Positions 1 to 5,838 of a DNA stretch of 5,838 nucleotides are shown piece after piece (the stretch's first letter is position 1; each line of letters begins with the position of its first letter). Below the pieces are notes generated by a model. That model saw only the letters and a list, made by a program, of their open reading frames with translations. It had not been told where the DNA came from and searched no databases. The stretch spans positions 1-5,838 of the forward strand of contig JBHAEC010000047.1 of assembly GCA_041855385.1 (NCBI GenBank), in the 5' to 3' direction. The DNA comes from JBHAEC01 sp041855385 (lineage in GTDB: Bacteria > Bacillota > Negativicutes > Veillonellales > Veillonellaceae). Made by a program: the position numbers and the translations under genes.

Positions 1-1892
1 ATAGAAGACTTGTGGAACTTGAAACACAGTATCCACAGTTTATTACCCACACATCACCAACACAACGGGTGGGAGGCAAAACGGAAGGCTCATTTTTAAA
101 GGTAGCCCATGGAATACCCATGCTGAGTCTTGGTAATGTATTCAGCGAAGGTGAACTGTTCCAGTTTGATCAGAGGGTCAAAAAAGAGTTGGGCTATACC
201 CCGCAATATGTGGCGGAGCTTAAGATCGACGGTTTAGCTGTTAATCTCCACTATGAAAACGGATATTTTACAAGGGCTGTTACAAGAGGAGACGGAAAAG
301 TCGGAGAGGATATTACGGCTAATGTAAAAACCATTAAGTCCATTCCTTTGTATATTGAAAATGCACCTGCTTTTATGGAGATACGAGGAGAGGCTTATAT
401 GCCGCATAAAGAGTTTCAACGCATTAATGACGAACGGGATTTGGATGGACTTGCCGTTTTTGCCAATCCCAGAAATGCGGCGGCAGGTTCTTTGCGTCAG
501 CAGGATCCGGCGGTAACCGCATCAAGGAGACTTGATTTCTTTGCGTATGCTGTCGGATCTTCGGAGGGACTTAAAATAGAGAGGCAAAGCGAACTATTAT
601 CATGGCTGGATAGTTTGCGTTTTCATGTGAATCCTCATTACCGCTATTGTAACTCTATGGAAGAAGTCTGGGCGTATGTTGTGGAGTGGCAGGAAAAGCG
701 ACATACTCTTTCTTATGATACGGACGGCATGGTAATAAAAGTAGATTCTTTTTCCGACCAGGAATTGTTGGGCTCCACCGTTAAGGAGCCTAAGTGGGCC
801 ACTGCTTTTAAATATCCTCCCGAAGCCAAAGAGACGGTAGTTAAAGATATTACCATAAATGTGGGAAGGACAGGGGTTCTCACCCCGACGGCAGAGCTGG
901 AAACGGTATTTGTTTCAGGAACCAGCGTATCAAGGGCTACTTTGCATAATAAGGATTTTATCGAAGAAAAAGATATTCGTATCGGCGATCATGTACTTGT
1001 GCACAAGGCGGCGGAAATAATTCCGGAGATTATCAGAGTTTTGAAAGAAAAGCGTAGAGGAAGTGAAACTCCTTTTGTTATGCCTACGCATTGCCCTTCT
1101 TGTAAAGAAGAAGTAGTACATGTTAACGGAGAAGTAGCTGTCCGCTGTGTTAATCCGTATTGTCCGGCTGTAGCGGAGGAAGGAATTATACATTTTGCTT
1201 CACGCAATGCAATGAATATTGACGGTTTGGGGCCGAGTATTGTTTCCTTATTATTGCAACAGGGTTTAATCCGCGATGTGGCCGATTTATATACTTTAAA
1301 AAAAGAAGACCTAATTAATTTGGAGCGGTTTGGCGAGAAATCGGCTACAAATCTATTGGATGCCATAGAGGAAAGTAAATCTCGGGGATTGGGAAAACTG
1401 CTTTTTGCCTTGGGAATAAGACTTATCGGCTCTAAGGCGGGAGAGACGATATCTACCCATTTTGGCTCCATGACGGAGATAATAAATGCCGGTATAAATG
1501 AATTGCTTGAAATAGACGAAGTAGGGCCTACGATGGCCGAAAGTTTGGTGGAATATTTCTCTAATGAGAGACATCTTGCATTAGTTCATCGTTTAGGAGC
1601 TGCCGGTGTAATCATGACGGAGGAAAAGAAGGAAAGGGCCGGTACGGAATTAGCAGGCGAAGTTATCGTATTAACGGGAAAACTTTCCGGTATCTCCAGG
1701 ACGGAAGCGGGAAATATACTGGAAGCTCATGGAGCGAAGGTCACAGGATCGGTGAGCAAGAAGACGACGATTGTCATTGCCGGCGAAGATAGCGGGAGTA
1801 AACTCGTAAAAGCAAGAGAGCTGGGTGTCCGTATTATGAGCGAAGATGAATTTATGGAAATGGTGAGAGATTGGGGACATAATCTCTCGTAA
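1..1892 (+). CDS. ligA: NAD-dependent DNA ligase LigA, 5'-truncated by window edge
   Basis: LigA seals nicks in duplex DNA in replication and repair, using NAD+ to form a ligase-adenylate. The reading frame is open to the left edge (first whole codon at 3-5, reading RRLVELE); the GTG at 12 is internal, because about 40 N-terminal residues (domain Ia) of the family's ~670 are missing, leaving 629 visible. Domains in order: adenylation domain with the AMP-accepting Lys in KIDG (Lys codon 222-224), TRGDG, EIRGE (Glu 390-392), DTDG (Asp 723-725), VIK (Lys 738-740) and AFKYPP (Lys 810-812); OB fold from about 860; four-cysteine zinc finger CxxC-x14-C-x4-C at 1092-1163; helix-hairpin-helix region about 1200-1590; BRCT domain about 1650-1870. 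All catalytic positions I can align from memory to the E. coli enzyme are kept. It ends in TAA, 68 nt before gatC on the same strand. Identity is very secure; only the true start is outside the window. Confidence 0.98.
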   Translation, partial: RRLVELETQYPQFITHTSPTQRVGGKTEGSFLKVAHGIPMLSLGNVFSEGELFQFDQRVKKELGYTPQYVAELKIDGLAVNLHYENGYFTRAVTRGDGKVGEDITANVKTIKSIPLYIENAPAFMEIRGEAYMPHKEFQRINDERDLDGLAVFANPRNAAAGSLRQQDPAVTASRRLDFFAYAVGSSEGLKIERQSELLSWLDSLRFHVNPHYRYCNSMEEVWAYVVEWQEKRHTLSYDTDGMVIKVDSFSDQELLGSTVKEPKWATAFKYPPEAKETVVKDITINVGRTGVLTPTAELETVFVSGTSVSRATLHNKDFIEEKDIRIGDHVLVHKAAEIIPEIIRVLKEKRRGSETPFVMPTHCPSCKEEVVHVNGEVAVRCVNPYCPAVAEEGIIHFASRNAMNIDGLGPSIVSLLLQQGLIRDVADLYTLKKEDLINLERFGEKSATNLLDAIEESKSRGLGKLLFALGIRLIGSKAGETISTHFGSMTEIINAGINELLEIDEVGPTMAESLVEYFSNERHLALVHRLGAAGVIMTEEKKERAGTELAGEVIVLTGKLSGISRTEAGNILEAHGAKVTGSVSKKTTIVIAGEDSGSKLVKARELGVRIMSEDEFMEMVRDWGHNLS

Positions 1893-1895
1893 TGT

Positions 1896-1925
1896 TTGTT
1901 TTCTTAGCAAACGGTTTGCTATAAT
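1896..1925 (+). promoter_or_regulatory. Candidate sigma-70/SigA promoter for gatCAB
   Basis: A perfect -10 hexamer TATAAT lies at 1920-1925. The best -35 match is TTGTTT at 1896-1901 (3 of 6 to TTGACA), with an 18-nt spacer. This would start transcription near 1932 and give a leader of about 28 nt before the gatC ATG. The site is in the only gap between ligA and the gat genes, just after the ligA stop, so gatCAB can be transcribed separately from ligA. The weak -35 and the dyads over the spacer make regulation plausible, but this is inference from sequence only. Confidence 0.6.
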
Positions 1926-1932
1926 AAACCGT
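1905..1932. repeat. Two overlapping inverted repeats across the gatC promoter
   Basis: Dyad A is a perfect odd-centred palindrome at 1905-1921: arms TAGCAAAC and GTTTGCTA around a single G at 1913. Dyad B pairs ACGGTTT (1911-1917) with AAACCGT (1926-1932), leaving GCTATAAT between them. The two share 1911-1921, so only one can form as a hairpin. Dyad A fills the end of the promoter spacer and the first two bases of the TATAAT; dyad B encloses the whole -10. This is where a repressor operator would sit. No protein is known to bind it; chance symmetry in AT-rich DNA is the alternative. Confidence 0.45.
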
Positions 1933-1945
1933 GGATAATCCTTTG

Positions 1946-1951
1946 AAAGGA
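1946..1951 (+). promoter_or_regulatory. Ribosome binding site that sets the gatC start
   Basis: AAAGGA lies 9 nt before the ATG at 1961. It favours that ATG over the in-frame GTG at 1931, which has no such site upstream and lies at or before the predicted transcription start. Confidence 0.7.
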
Positions 1952-1960
1952 CGTGAAGGT

Positions 1961-2251
1961 ATGAAAATTACGAAAGAGGAAATACAAAATATAGCTATTC
2001 TTTCGCGATTAGAAGTAAAGGACGAGGTTCTCGTTAACACGGAAAAAGCGCTGAACAATATTTTGGATTATGTGGCGGAACTTAACGAACTTAAGCTTGA
2101 CGAAGTGGAGCCCATGGTGCATGCTGTGCCGATAAGTAATGTATTTAGAAAAGATGAGGTGAAACCTTCACTTGATAGAACATTAGCATTACAAAATGCA
2201 CCGGAAGAATGCGATGGGTATTTTAAAGTACCTCGCGTGGTTCAGGAATAG
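1961..2251 (+). CDS. gatC: Asp/Glu-tRNA amidotransferase subunit C (GatC)
   Basis: GatC is the small subunit of the GatCAB amidotransferase, which converts Asp-tRNA(Asn) and/or Glu-tRNA(Gln) to the correctly charged forms. It wraps between GatA and GatB and stabilises them rather than carrying catalysis. The protein is 96 aa, the usual family length. It shows the GatC pattern: N-terminal helical segment KITKEEIQNIAILSRLEV, the helix LNNILDYVAELNEL, then VEPMVHA, FRKDEVKPSL, LQNAPEE and the C-terminal GYFKVPRVV. The start is the ATG at 1961, chosen for the AAAGGA site 9 nt upstream and because the protein then begins as GatC proteins do; the GTG at 1931 would add ten residues unlike the family. 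gatA follows 11 nt after the stop, so the two are surely co-transcribed. Confidence 0.96.
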   Translation: MKITKEEIQNIAILSRLEVKDEVLVNTEKALNNILDYVAELNELKLDEVEPMVHAVPISNVFRKDEVKPSLDRTLALQNAPEECDGYFKVPRVVQE

Positions 2252-2256
2252 GAGGG
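2250..2256 (+). promoter_or_regulatory. Ribosome binding site for gatA, overlapping the gatC stop
   Basis: AGGAGGG begins inside the gatC TAG (2249-2251) and lies 6 nt before the GTG at 2263. It supports GTG as the gatA start and suggests that ribosomes ending on gatC are close to the gatA initiation site. Confidence 0.75.
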
Positions 2257-2262
2257 ACAATT

Positions 2263-3726
2263 GTGGCGCTGACCATTCATGAATTACATAATCGACTAAT
2301 AAAGAAAGAAATATCCGCAGTAGAGCTTACTAAGGCATTTATTGCCCATAAGGAAAAAGTTGAGCCCGCCGTAAAGGCGTTTCTCTCGTCTTCCCACGAG
2401 ACGGCATTAGAACGGGCTGAAAAGGTAGATGAAAAACTTGCGAGAGGTGAGGAAATCTCACCATTGGCAGGCATTCCGGGGGCGATAAAGGACAATATCT
2501 GTATTGCTAAGGAACATGTCACTTGCGCCTCAAAGATTTTGGAAAACTATATTTCCCCATATAGCGCAGGTGTTATCGAACGCCTGGAGGCACAGGACTA
2601 TGTGAGCTTGGGAAAAACGAATTTGGATGAGTTTGCTATGGGAAGCTCTACAGAAAATTCGGCGTATCAAAAGACAACGAATCCATGGAATGCAGATTAT
2701 GTACCGGGTGGCTCTTCGGGAGGATCAGCAGCGGCGGTTTCTGCCGGTGAAGCCATTTGGGCTTTGGGCTCGGATACGGGAGGATCAATTCGGCAGCCCG
2801 CATCATATTGTGGCATTGTAGGGCTAAAACCGACCTATGGACTGGTATCCCGCTATGGTCTTGTGGCCTTTGCATCATCTTTAGATCAAATCGGACCGTT
2901 TACAAGAGATGTGAGAGATGCTGCTATTGTACTAAATGCTATTGCGGGACATGACAAGAAAGACTCCACATCCATTCCGGGCGTGACTGTCGATTATACG
3001 AAGGCATTGATGCCGGATGTAAAGGGATTAACCATCGGTATTCCTAAGGAATTCTTTGGAGAAGGCTTAAATGGGGAAGTAAGAAAAGCCATGGAAATGG
3101 CCATCGAAACCTATAAAGCACTGGGCGCTGAGATTAAAGAAGTAAGTCTTCCTACTACAAAATATACCCTATCTGCCTATTATATTTTAGCTACCGCTGA
3201 GGCGAGTACGAATTTGGCTCGTTATGATGGGGTAAGTTTTGGATTGCGTGTGGAAGCGGATAATTTGGTAGAAATGTCTACAAAATCAAGAACTAAAGGC
3301 TTTGGTACAGAAGTACAGCGACGTATTTTACTGGGGACGTATGTACTAAGCTCCGGTTACTATGATGCATATTACTTAAAAGCGATGAAGGTACGAGGAC
3401 TGATTAAACAGGAGTTTGATGAGGTGTTTAAAGAAGTGGATGTACTTCTTACGCCCACAGCGCCTAATACAGCTTTCCGTTTCTGCGAAAAAACAGAGGA
3501 TCCTTTATCCATGTATTTAGAAGATATTTGTACTATCCCTGTTAATCTTGCAGGTTTGCCGGGCATCAGTGTTCCCGCCGGATTCTCATCTCAGGGGATG
3601 CCTATAGGCATGCAGATTATCGGGCCCGTACTTGGAGAAGAAAAAATATTGCGTACAGCATATGCCTTCGAACAGGCACACCCGGAATGCACAAAAGTGG
3701 CACCCATAGGGGAGGTTAGCATATGA
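2263..3726 (+). CDS. gatA: Asp/Glu-tRNA amidotransferase subunit A (GatA), glutaminase
   Basis: GatA is the glutamine-hydrolysing subunit of GatCAB: it releases ammonia, which is channelled to GatB to amidate the tRNA-bound Asp or Glu. The 487-aa protein is full length for the family and belongs to the amidase-signature enzymes. The Ser-cisSer-Lys triad is complete: Lys76 in GAIKDN (codon 2488-2490), Ser151 in PGGSSGGS (2713-2715) and nucleophile Ser175 in DTGGSIRQPA (2785-2787). These match K79, S154 and S178 of the Staphylococcus aureus enzyme with a constant offset of three. The C-terminal part has the usual DVLLTPTAP and NLAGLPGISVPAG segments. Translation starts at a GTG, supported by AGGAGGG 6 nt upstream; the TGA stop overlaps the gatB ATG by four bases (ATGA, 3723-3726), a typical sign of translational coupling that would keep subunit levels equal. 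No damage or unusual residues seen. Confidence 0.98.
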   Translation: MALTIHELHNRLIKKEISAVELTKAFIAHKEKVEPAVKAFLSSSHETALERAEKVDEKLARGEEISPLAGIPGAIKDNICIAKEHVTCASKILENYISPYSAGVIERLEAQDYVSLGKTNLDEFAMGSSTENSAYQKTTNPWNADYVPGGSSGGSAAAVSAGEAIWALGSDTGGSIRQPASYCGIVGLKPTYGLVSRYGLVAFASSLDQIGPFTRDVRDAAIVLNAIAGHDKKDSTSIPGVTVDYTKALMPDVKGLTIGIPKEFFGEGLNGEVRKAMEMAIETYKALGAEIKEVSLPTTKYTLSAYYILATAEASTNLARYDGVSFGLRVEADNLVEMSTKSRTKGFGTEVQRRILLGTYVLSSGYYDAYYLKAMKVRGLIKQEFDEVFKEVDVLLTPTAPNTAFRFCEKTEDPLSMYLEDICTIPVNLAGLPGISVPAGFSSQGMPIGMQIIGPVLGEEKILRTAYAFEQAHPECTKVAPIGEVSI

Positions 3727-5165
3727 AATATGAAACAGTCGTGGGGCTTGAAGTTCACACGGAACTAAAGACAAAATCCAAAATTTTCTGCGGTTGTACC
3801 ACAGAATTTGGAGGAGAGCAGAATACACATGTTTGCCCGGTGTGCTTAGGGCTGCCCGGGGTATTGCCTGTGCTTAATGAAGAAGTGGTAAATTATGCGA
3901 TTCGCGTCGGATTGGCACTGAACTGTGAGATTCTTCCCTTCAACAAGTTTGACCGTAAAAACTATTATTATCCGGATTTGCCAAAGAATTGGCAAACATC
4001 TCAATATGATCTTCCCATTTGCCTAAACGGCTATCTTGATATAGAGGTTAATGGAGAAACAAAGAGAATCCGTATTACCCGTATTCATATGGAAGAAGAT
4101 GCAGGAAAATTGGTTCACAGCGGAGCTACCATCAGTACATCCGACTCTTCCAATGTGGACTATAATCGTACAGGCGTGCCATTACTGGAAATTGTTTCTG
4201 AGCCGGATATTCGAAGCGGAGAAGAGGCAAAAGCTTATTTGGAAAAGCTAAGAGCAATCCTTAAATACCTTGATGTATCGGATTGTCGTATGGAAGAAGG
4301 AAGCCTTCGCTGTGATGCTAATATTTCCGTTAGACTTATGGGAGAAAGTGCCTTAGGAACAAAGACAGAAATAAAAAATATGAACAGTTTTAGCGGTGTT
4401 CAAAAGGGCATTGAATACGAGGCACTTCGCCAAGCGGAGCTCTTGGAAGAGGGAGAAAAAGTGGTGCAGGAAACGCGCACATGGGATGAAGGAAAAGGCA
4501 TTACTTTATCTATGCGCAAGAAGGAAAAAGAAAACGATTACCGATATTTCCCCGAACCTGATTTGATGCCTATTGAGATTTCCAAAGACAAGATTGCGGA
4601 AATACGATTGGACTTACCGGAATTGCCGGATCAAAAGAAACGCCGTTTTGTAGAGTCCTACGGAATTTCCGCGGGAGATGCGGAGATCCTGACAGGGCAA
4701 AAAGAAACGGCCGATTACTTGGATGAAGCGGTTGCAGAAGGTTGTGATGCCAAGCAGGCGGCAAACTGGATGTTGGGAGATTTGGCAAAGTTGGTCAATG
4801 AAAACAATCTAACCTTTAAAGAGGCCCCGGTTACTCCTTCTCATTTAGCGGGCATGTTATCGCTTATAGAAAAGGGAACCATATCCGGCAAAATTGCTAA
4901 AACCGTCATTACCTCAATGTGGAATACGGGAAAAGATGCGAGTGTCATCGTTGAGGAAGAGGGACTTGTGCAAATTACCGATACAGGAGAAGTAGAAGAA
5001 ATCGTTAAGACTATTGTTGCTAATAATCCAAAGTCCGTGGAAGACTTTAAGAGCGGGAAGGGAAAGGCCATCGGTTTCCTTGTTGGGCAGGTGATGAAGG
5101 AAACGAAAGGCCGTGCAAATCCCGGTCTCGTTAATGAACTATTGCTGAAGTATTTAAATCAATAA
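3723..5165 (+). CDS. gatB: Asp/Glu-tRNA amidotransferase subunit B (GatB)
   Basis: GatB binds the mischarged tRNA, activates the Asp or Glu side chain with ATP, and completes amidation with ammonia from GatA. The protein is 480 aa, normal for the family. The cradle domain opens with VVGLEVHTEL (Glu10 and His12 lie in the conserved metal-site region), then FCGC...CPVCLGLPG, whose Cys23, Cys25, Cys38 and Cys41 make the zinc-binding set present in many GatB proteins but lost in some, such as S. aureus. Next come KNYYYPDLPKN, HMEEDAGKL (about 123-130), the GatB signature DYNRTGVPLLEIVSEPD (146-162) and NDYRYFPEPDL. The C-terminal ~150 residues are the YqeY-like tail domain that contacts tRNA, ending GKAIGFLVGQVMKETKGRANP. 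The ATG at 3723 overlaps the gatA stop and has AGGGGAGG at 3708-3715, 7 nt upstream. Whether the substrate is Asp-tRNA(Asn), Glu-tRNA(Gln) or both cannot be told here, as it depends on the organism's synthetases. Confidence 0.98.
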   Translation: MKYETVVGLEVHTELKTKSKIFCGCTTEFGGEQNTHVCPVCLGLPGVLPVLNEEVVNYAIRVGLALNCEILPFNKFDRKNYYYPDLPKNWQTSQYDLPICLNGYLDIEVNGETKRIRITRIHMEEDAGKLVHSGATISTSDSSNVDYNRTGVPLLEIVSEPDIRSGEEAKAYLEKLRAILKYLDVSDCRMEEGSLRCDANISVRLMGESALGTKTEIKNMNSFSGVQKGIEYEALRQAELLEEGEKVVQETRTWDEGKGITLSMRKKEKENDYRYFPEPDLMPIEISKDKIAEIRLDLPELPDQKKRRFVESYGISAGDAEILTGQKETADYLDEAVAEGCDAKQAANWMLGDLAKLVNENNLTFKEAPVTPSHLAGMLSLIEKGTISGKIAKTVITSMWNTGKDASVIVEEEGLVQITDTGEVEEIVKTIVANNPKSVEDFKSGKGKAIGFLVGQVMKETKGRANPGLVNELLLKYLNQ

Positions 5166-5176
5166 TCGTACCCGAA

Positions 5177-5185
5177 AAGGAGGTG
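5177..5185 (+). promoter_or_regulatory. Very strong Shine-Dalgarno for the 118-aa protein
   Basis: AAGGAGGTG is a nine-base match to the 16S rRNA anti-Shine-Dalgarno end, with the AGGAGG core 6 nt before the ATG at 5190. It is the best ribosome binding site in the window, and it supports both the reality of this small gene and its start. Confidence 0.8.
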
Positions 5186-5189
5186 CGCC

Positions 5190-5546
5190 ATGAACGAAAC
5201 GGAAAAAAAGTCTGCTGACGGGGAAACCAGAGTTCTCTCTGACAGTGAAAGACGAAGCTTTCAAGGCGTTACTATTGATGAGGGGGGAGGAAAGACCGGA
5301 GGAGAAGATTCTTACTTCGGCGATATGTCCTATGAGGAGCAATTCGGACAATCCCATAGCGGACAAGATGGGTTCAGGGTATACACATTATCCTCCATGT
5401 CCTTTTTGCAAAAGCTGTTTTTAGGAGGAGCTTTACTGCTGATTTTGTTTGTTATCTTTTTCTTCAGCAGTATTTATTTAATCGGTTTTGCCGTGTTGGC
5501 ATTCATAGGGGCCCTATGGGCTGTGTTTAAAAACTTATTTAAATAA
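5190..5546 (+). CDS. Small membrane protein of unknown function
   Basis: I do not recognise a family. The 118-aa product has two parts. Residues 1 to about 68 are polar, glycine- and acid-rich (EGGGKTGGED, SYEEQFG, SHSGQDG) and look disordered. Residues about 76-113 are almost wholly hydrophobic and can form two short membrane helices (about 76-93 and 96-113) with a turn near SSIY, ending in a basic tail, KNLFK. There is no signal peptide at the start; a two-helix hairpin with both ends in the cytoplasm fits the basic QK and KNLFK flanks. The gene begins 24 nt after gatB on the same strand with an excellent ribosome binding site and no terminator or clear promoter between, so it is likely the last gene of the gat transcript. 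That position does not show a link to tRNA amidation. It could be a lineage-specific housekeeping membrane protein; the coding call is firm, the function open. Confidence 0.85.
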   Translation: MNETEKKSADGETRVLSDSERRSFQGVTIDEGGGKTGGEDSYFGDMSYEEQFGQSHSGQDGFRVYTLSSMSFLQKLFLGGALLLILFVIFFFSSIYLIGFAVLAFIGALWAVFKNLFK

Positions 5547-5557
5547 AATAAGCAATA

Positions 5558-5593
5558 AGGGGCTGTACAAAATAATTATTTTGTACAGCCCCT
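5558..5593. repeat. Perfect 36-nt palindrome, possible terminator or repeat-family hairpin
   Basis: The arm AGGGGCTGTACAAAATAA (5558-5575) is followed at once by its exact reverse complement (5576-5593), with no spacer. As RNA it would fold into a long hairpin with a G/C base and an A/U top. It lies 12 nt after the stop of the 118-aa gene, where a terminator is expected. However, no U tract follows it on the plus strand (CGGTATATAAAG), and on the minus strand it is followed only by a broken T-rich run (TTATTGCTTATTTTATTT). It may be a bidirectional transcript end, an RNA 3'-end stabiliser, or a copy of a dispersed palindromic repeat or paired element termini. No flanking target duplication is evident. 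Confidence 0.75.
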
Positions 5594-5599
5594 CGGTAT

Positions 5600-5633
5600 A
5601 TAAAGAAAAATCCCATGGCATAAGCCATGGGAT
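5600..5633 (-). terminator. Rho-independent terminator of the convergent minus-strand gene
   Basis: Read on the minus strand, a 10-bp perfect stem (ATCCCATGGC / GCCATGGGAT, 5633-5610) with a 4-nt loop is followed directly by TTTTTCTTTATA. This is a canonical intrinsic terminator. The stem begins 15 nt after the stop codon of the partial minus-strand gene. On the plus strand the stem is followed by AAATACATAAAG, so it should not end the gat transcript efficiently. Confidence 0.85.
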
Positions 5634-5648
5634 AAATACATAAAGAAG

Positions 5649-5838
5649 TCAGTTAAACTCTGATAACACACGGTTCTTAATTTCTTCATACCTTGTTGTG
5701 TAATAAGGTCGTTTTTGGGTTTCCTCAAAACTTCCGAAAGGACGAGAACTGATAACAATAAGCGGAGGGCTCTGAATACGTTTGGCTACGGAAAGGCCAT
5801 TGTAAAGACTCCACCATCGTTCTAGGTCTTGGAAAAAT
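5649..5838 (-). CDS. C-terminal 62 codons of an unidentified protein, cut by the window edge
   Basis: On the minus strand, the frame with first full codon 5837-5835 stays open for 62 codons to a TGA at 5651-5649; the other two minus frames contain stops or the shadow of a short ORF. The visible peptide opens FFQDLERWWSLYNGLSVAKR, continues with IQSPPLIVISSRPFGSFEE, then has an aromatic, charged stretch with YYTTRYEE, and ends KNRVLSEFN. I do not recognise the family. The pattern (alternating hydrophobic LIVIS strand, amphipathic ends, no membrane helix) suits a soluble domain. The call rests on the open frame, a protein-like composition and the canonical terminator placed 15 nt beyond the stop. 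The start and most of the gene are outside the window; it converges on gatCAB. Confidence 0.7.
   Translation of the reverse strand, partial: FFQDLERWWSLYNGLSVAKRIQSPPLIVISSRPFGSFEETQKRPYYTTRYEEIKNRVLSEFN

Noticed and set aside
12..14. GTG at 12 as the start of ligA
   Set aside because: The frame is open to the left edge, and the residues before it (RRL) continue the LigA pattern before LETQYPQ. About 40 family residues would be missing, so it is internal.
989..1471. Minus-strand 160-codon ORF inside ligA
   Set aside because: It lies wholly antisense to the conserved OB, zinc-finger and helix-hairpin-helix regions of ligA and shows no recognisable domain; it is a shadow frame.
1905..1921. 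Dyad as an intrinsic terminator of ligA
   Set aside because: The stem is AT-rich and short once a real loop is allowed, and ATAATAAACC follows instead of a U tract.
1931..1960. Upstream in-frame GTG start giving a 106-aa GatC
   Set aside because: No ribosome binding site precedes it, it lies at the predicted transcription start, and the added residues do not resemble GatC. The ATG at 1961 has AAAGGA 9 nt upstream.
5535..5546. TTATTTAAATAA palindrome at the end of the 118-aa gene
   Set aside because: It is a 12-nt AT-only palindrome made by the Leu-Phe-Lys-stop codons; chance composition is enough to explain it.
5576..5758. Minus-strand 60-codon ORF at the convergent gap
   Set aside because: It runs through the terminator stem and half of the 36-nt palindrome, and overlaps the better-supported minus frame ending at 5649.

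Overview
The window looks like ordinary chromosomal DNA of a low-to-mid GC Gram-positive-lineage (Firmicutes) bacterium. The evidence is the gene order ligA-gatC-gatA-gatB, purine-rich Shine-Dalgarno sites of the AGGAGG type, the 'MLSLGN' variant of the LigA N-terminal motif, and a GatB that keeps the CxC...CxxC zinc cysteines. A Negativicutes or Clostridia member is my best guess, from general familiarity only; no search was run.

Layout: (1) 1-1892 (+) is the 3' part of ligA, the NAD-dependent DNA ligase, which enters from the left edge and lacks only about the first 40 codons. (2) 1893-1960 is a 68-base gap with a candidate sigma-70-type promoter that has a perfect TATAAT, overlain by two mutually exclusive inverted repeats. 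(3) 1961-5165 (+) is gatC-gatA-gatB, encoding the tRNA-dependent amidotransferase GatCAB. The genes are tightly packed: 11 nt between gatC and gatA, and a 4-nt ATGA overlap between gatA and gatB. (4) 5190-5546 (+) is a 118-codon unknown protein with a polar N-terminal half and a hydrophobic C-terminal hairpin. It has a very strong ribosome binding site 24 nt behind gatB, so it is probably the last gene of the same transcript. (5) 5547-5648 holds a perfect 36-nt palindrome and a separate minus-strand intrinsic terminator. (6) 5649-5838 (-) is the C-terminal end of a convergent gene that runs off the right edge, with no recognisable family.

GatC, GatA and GatB form one enzyme. GatA releases ammonia from glutamine, the ammonia moves to GatB, and GatB activates and amidates mischarged Glu-tRNA(Gln) and/or Asp-tRNA(Asn); GatC holds the two together. 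All expected GatA triad residues and the GatB signature are present, so the enzyme should be active. LigA works in replication and repair, and its link to gatCAB is positional rather than functional. I see no tRNA, rRNA, CRISPR array, transposase or phage gene. The least explained parts are the dyads at the gatC promoter, the 118-aa membrane protein, the 36-nt palindrome and the partial convergent gene.
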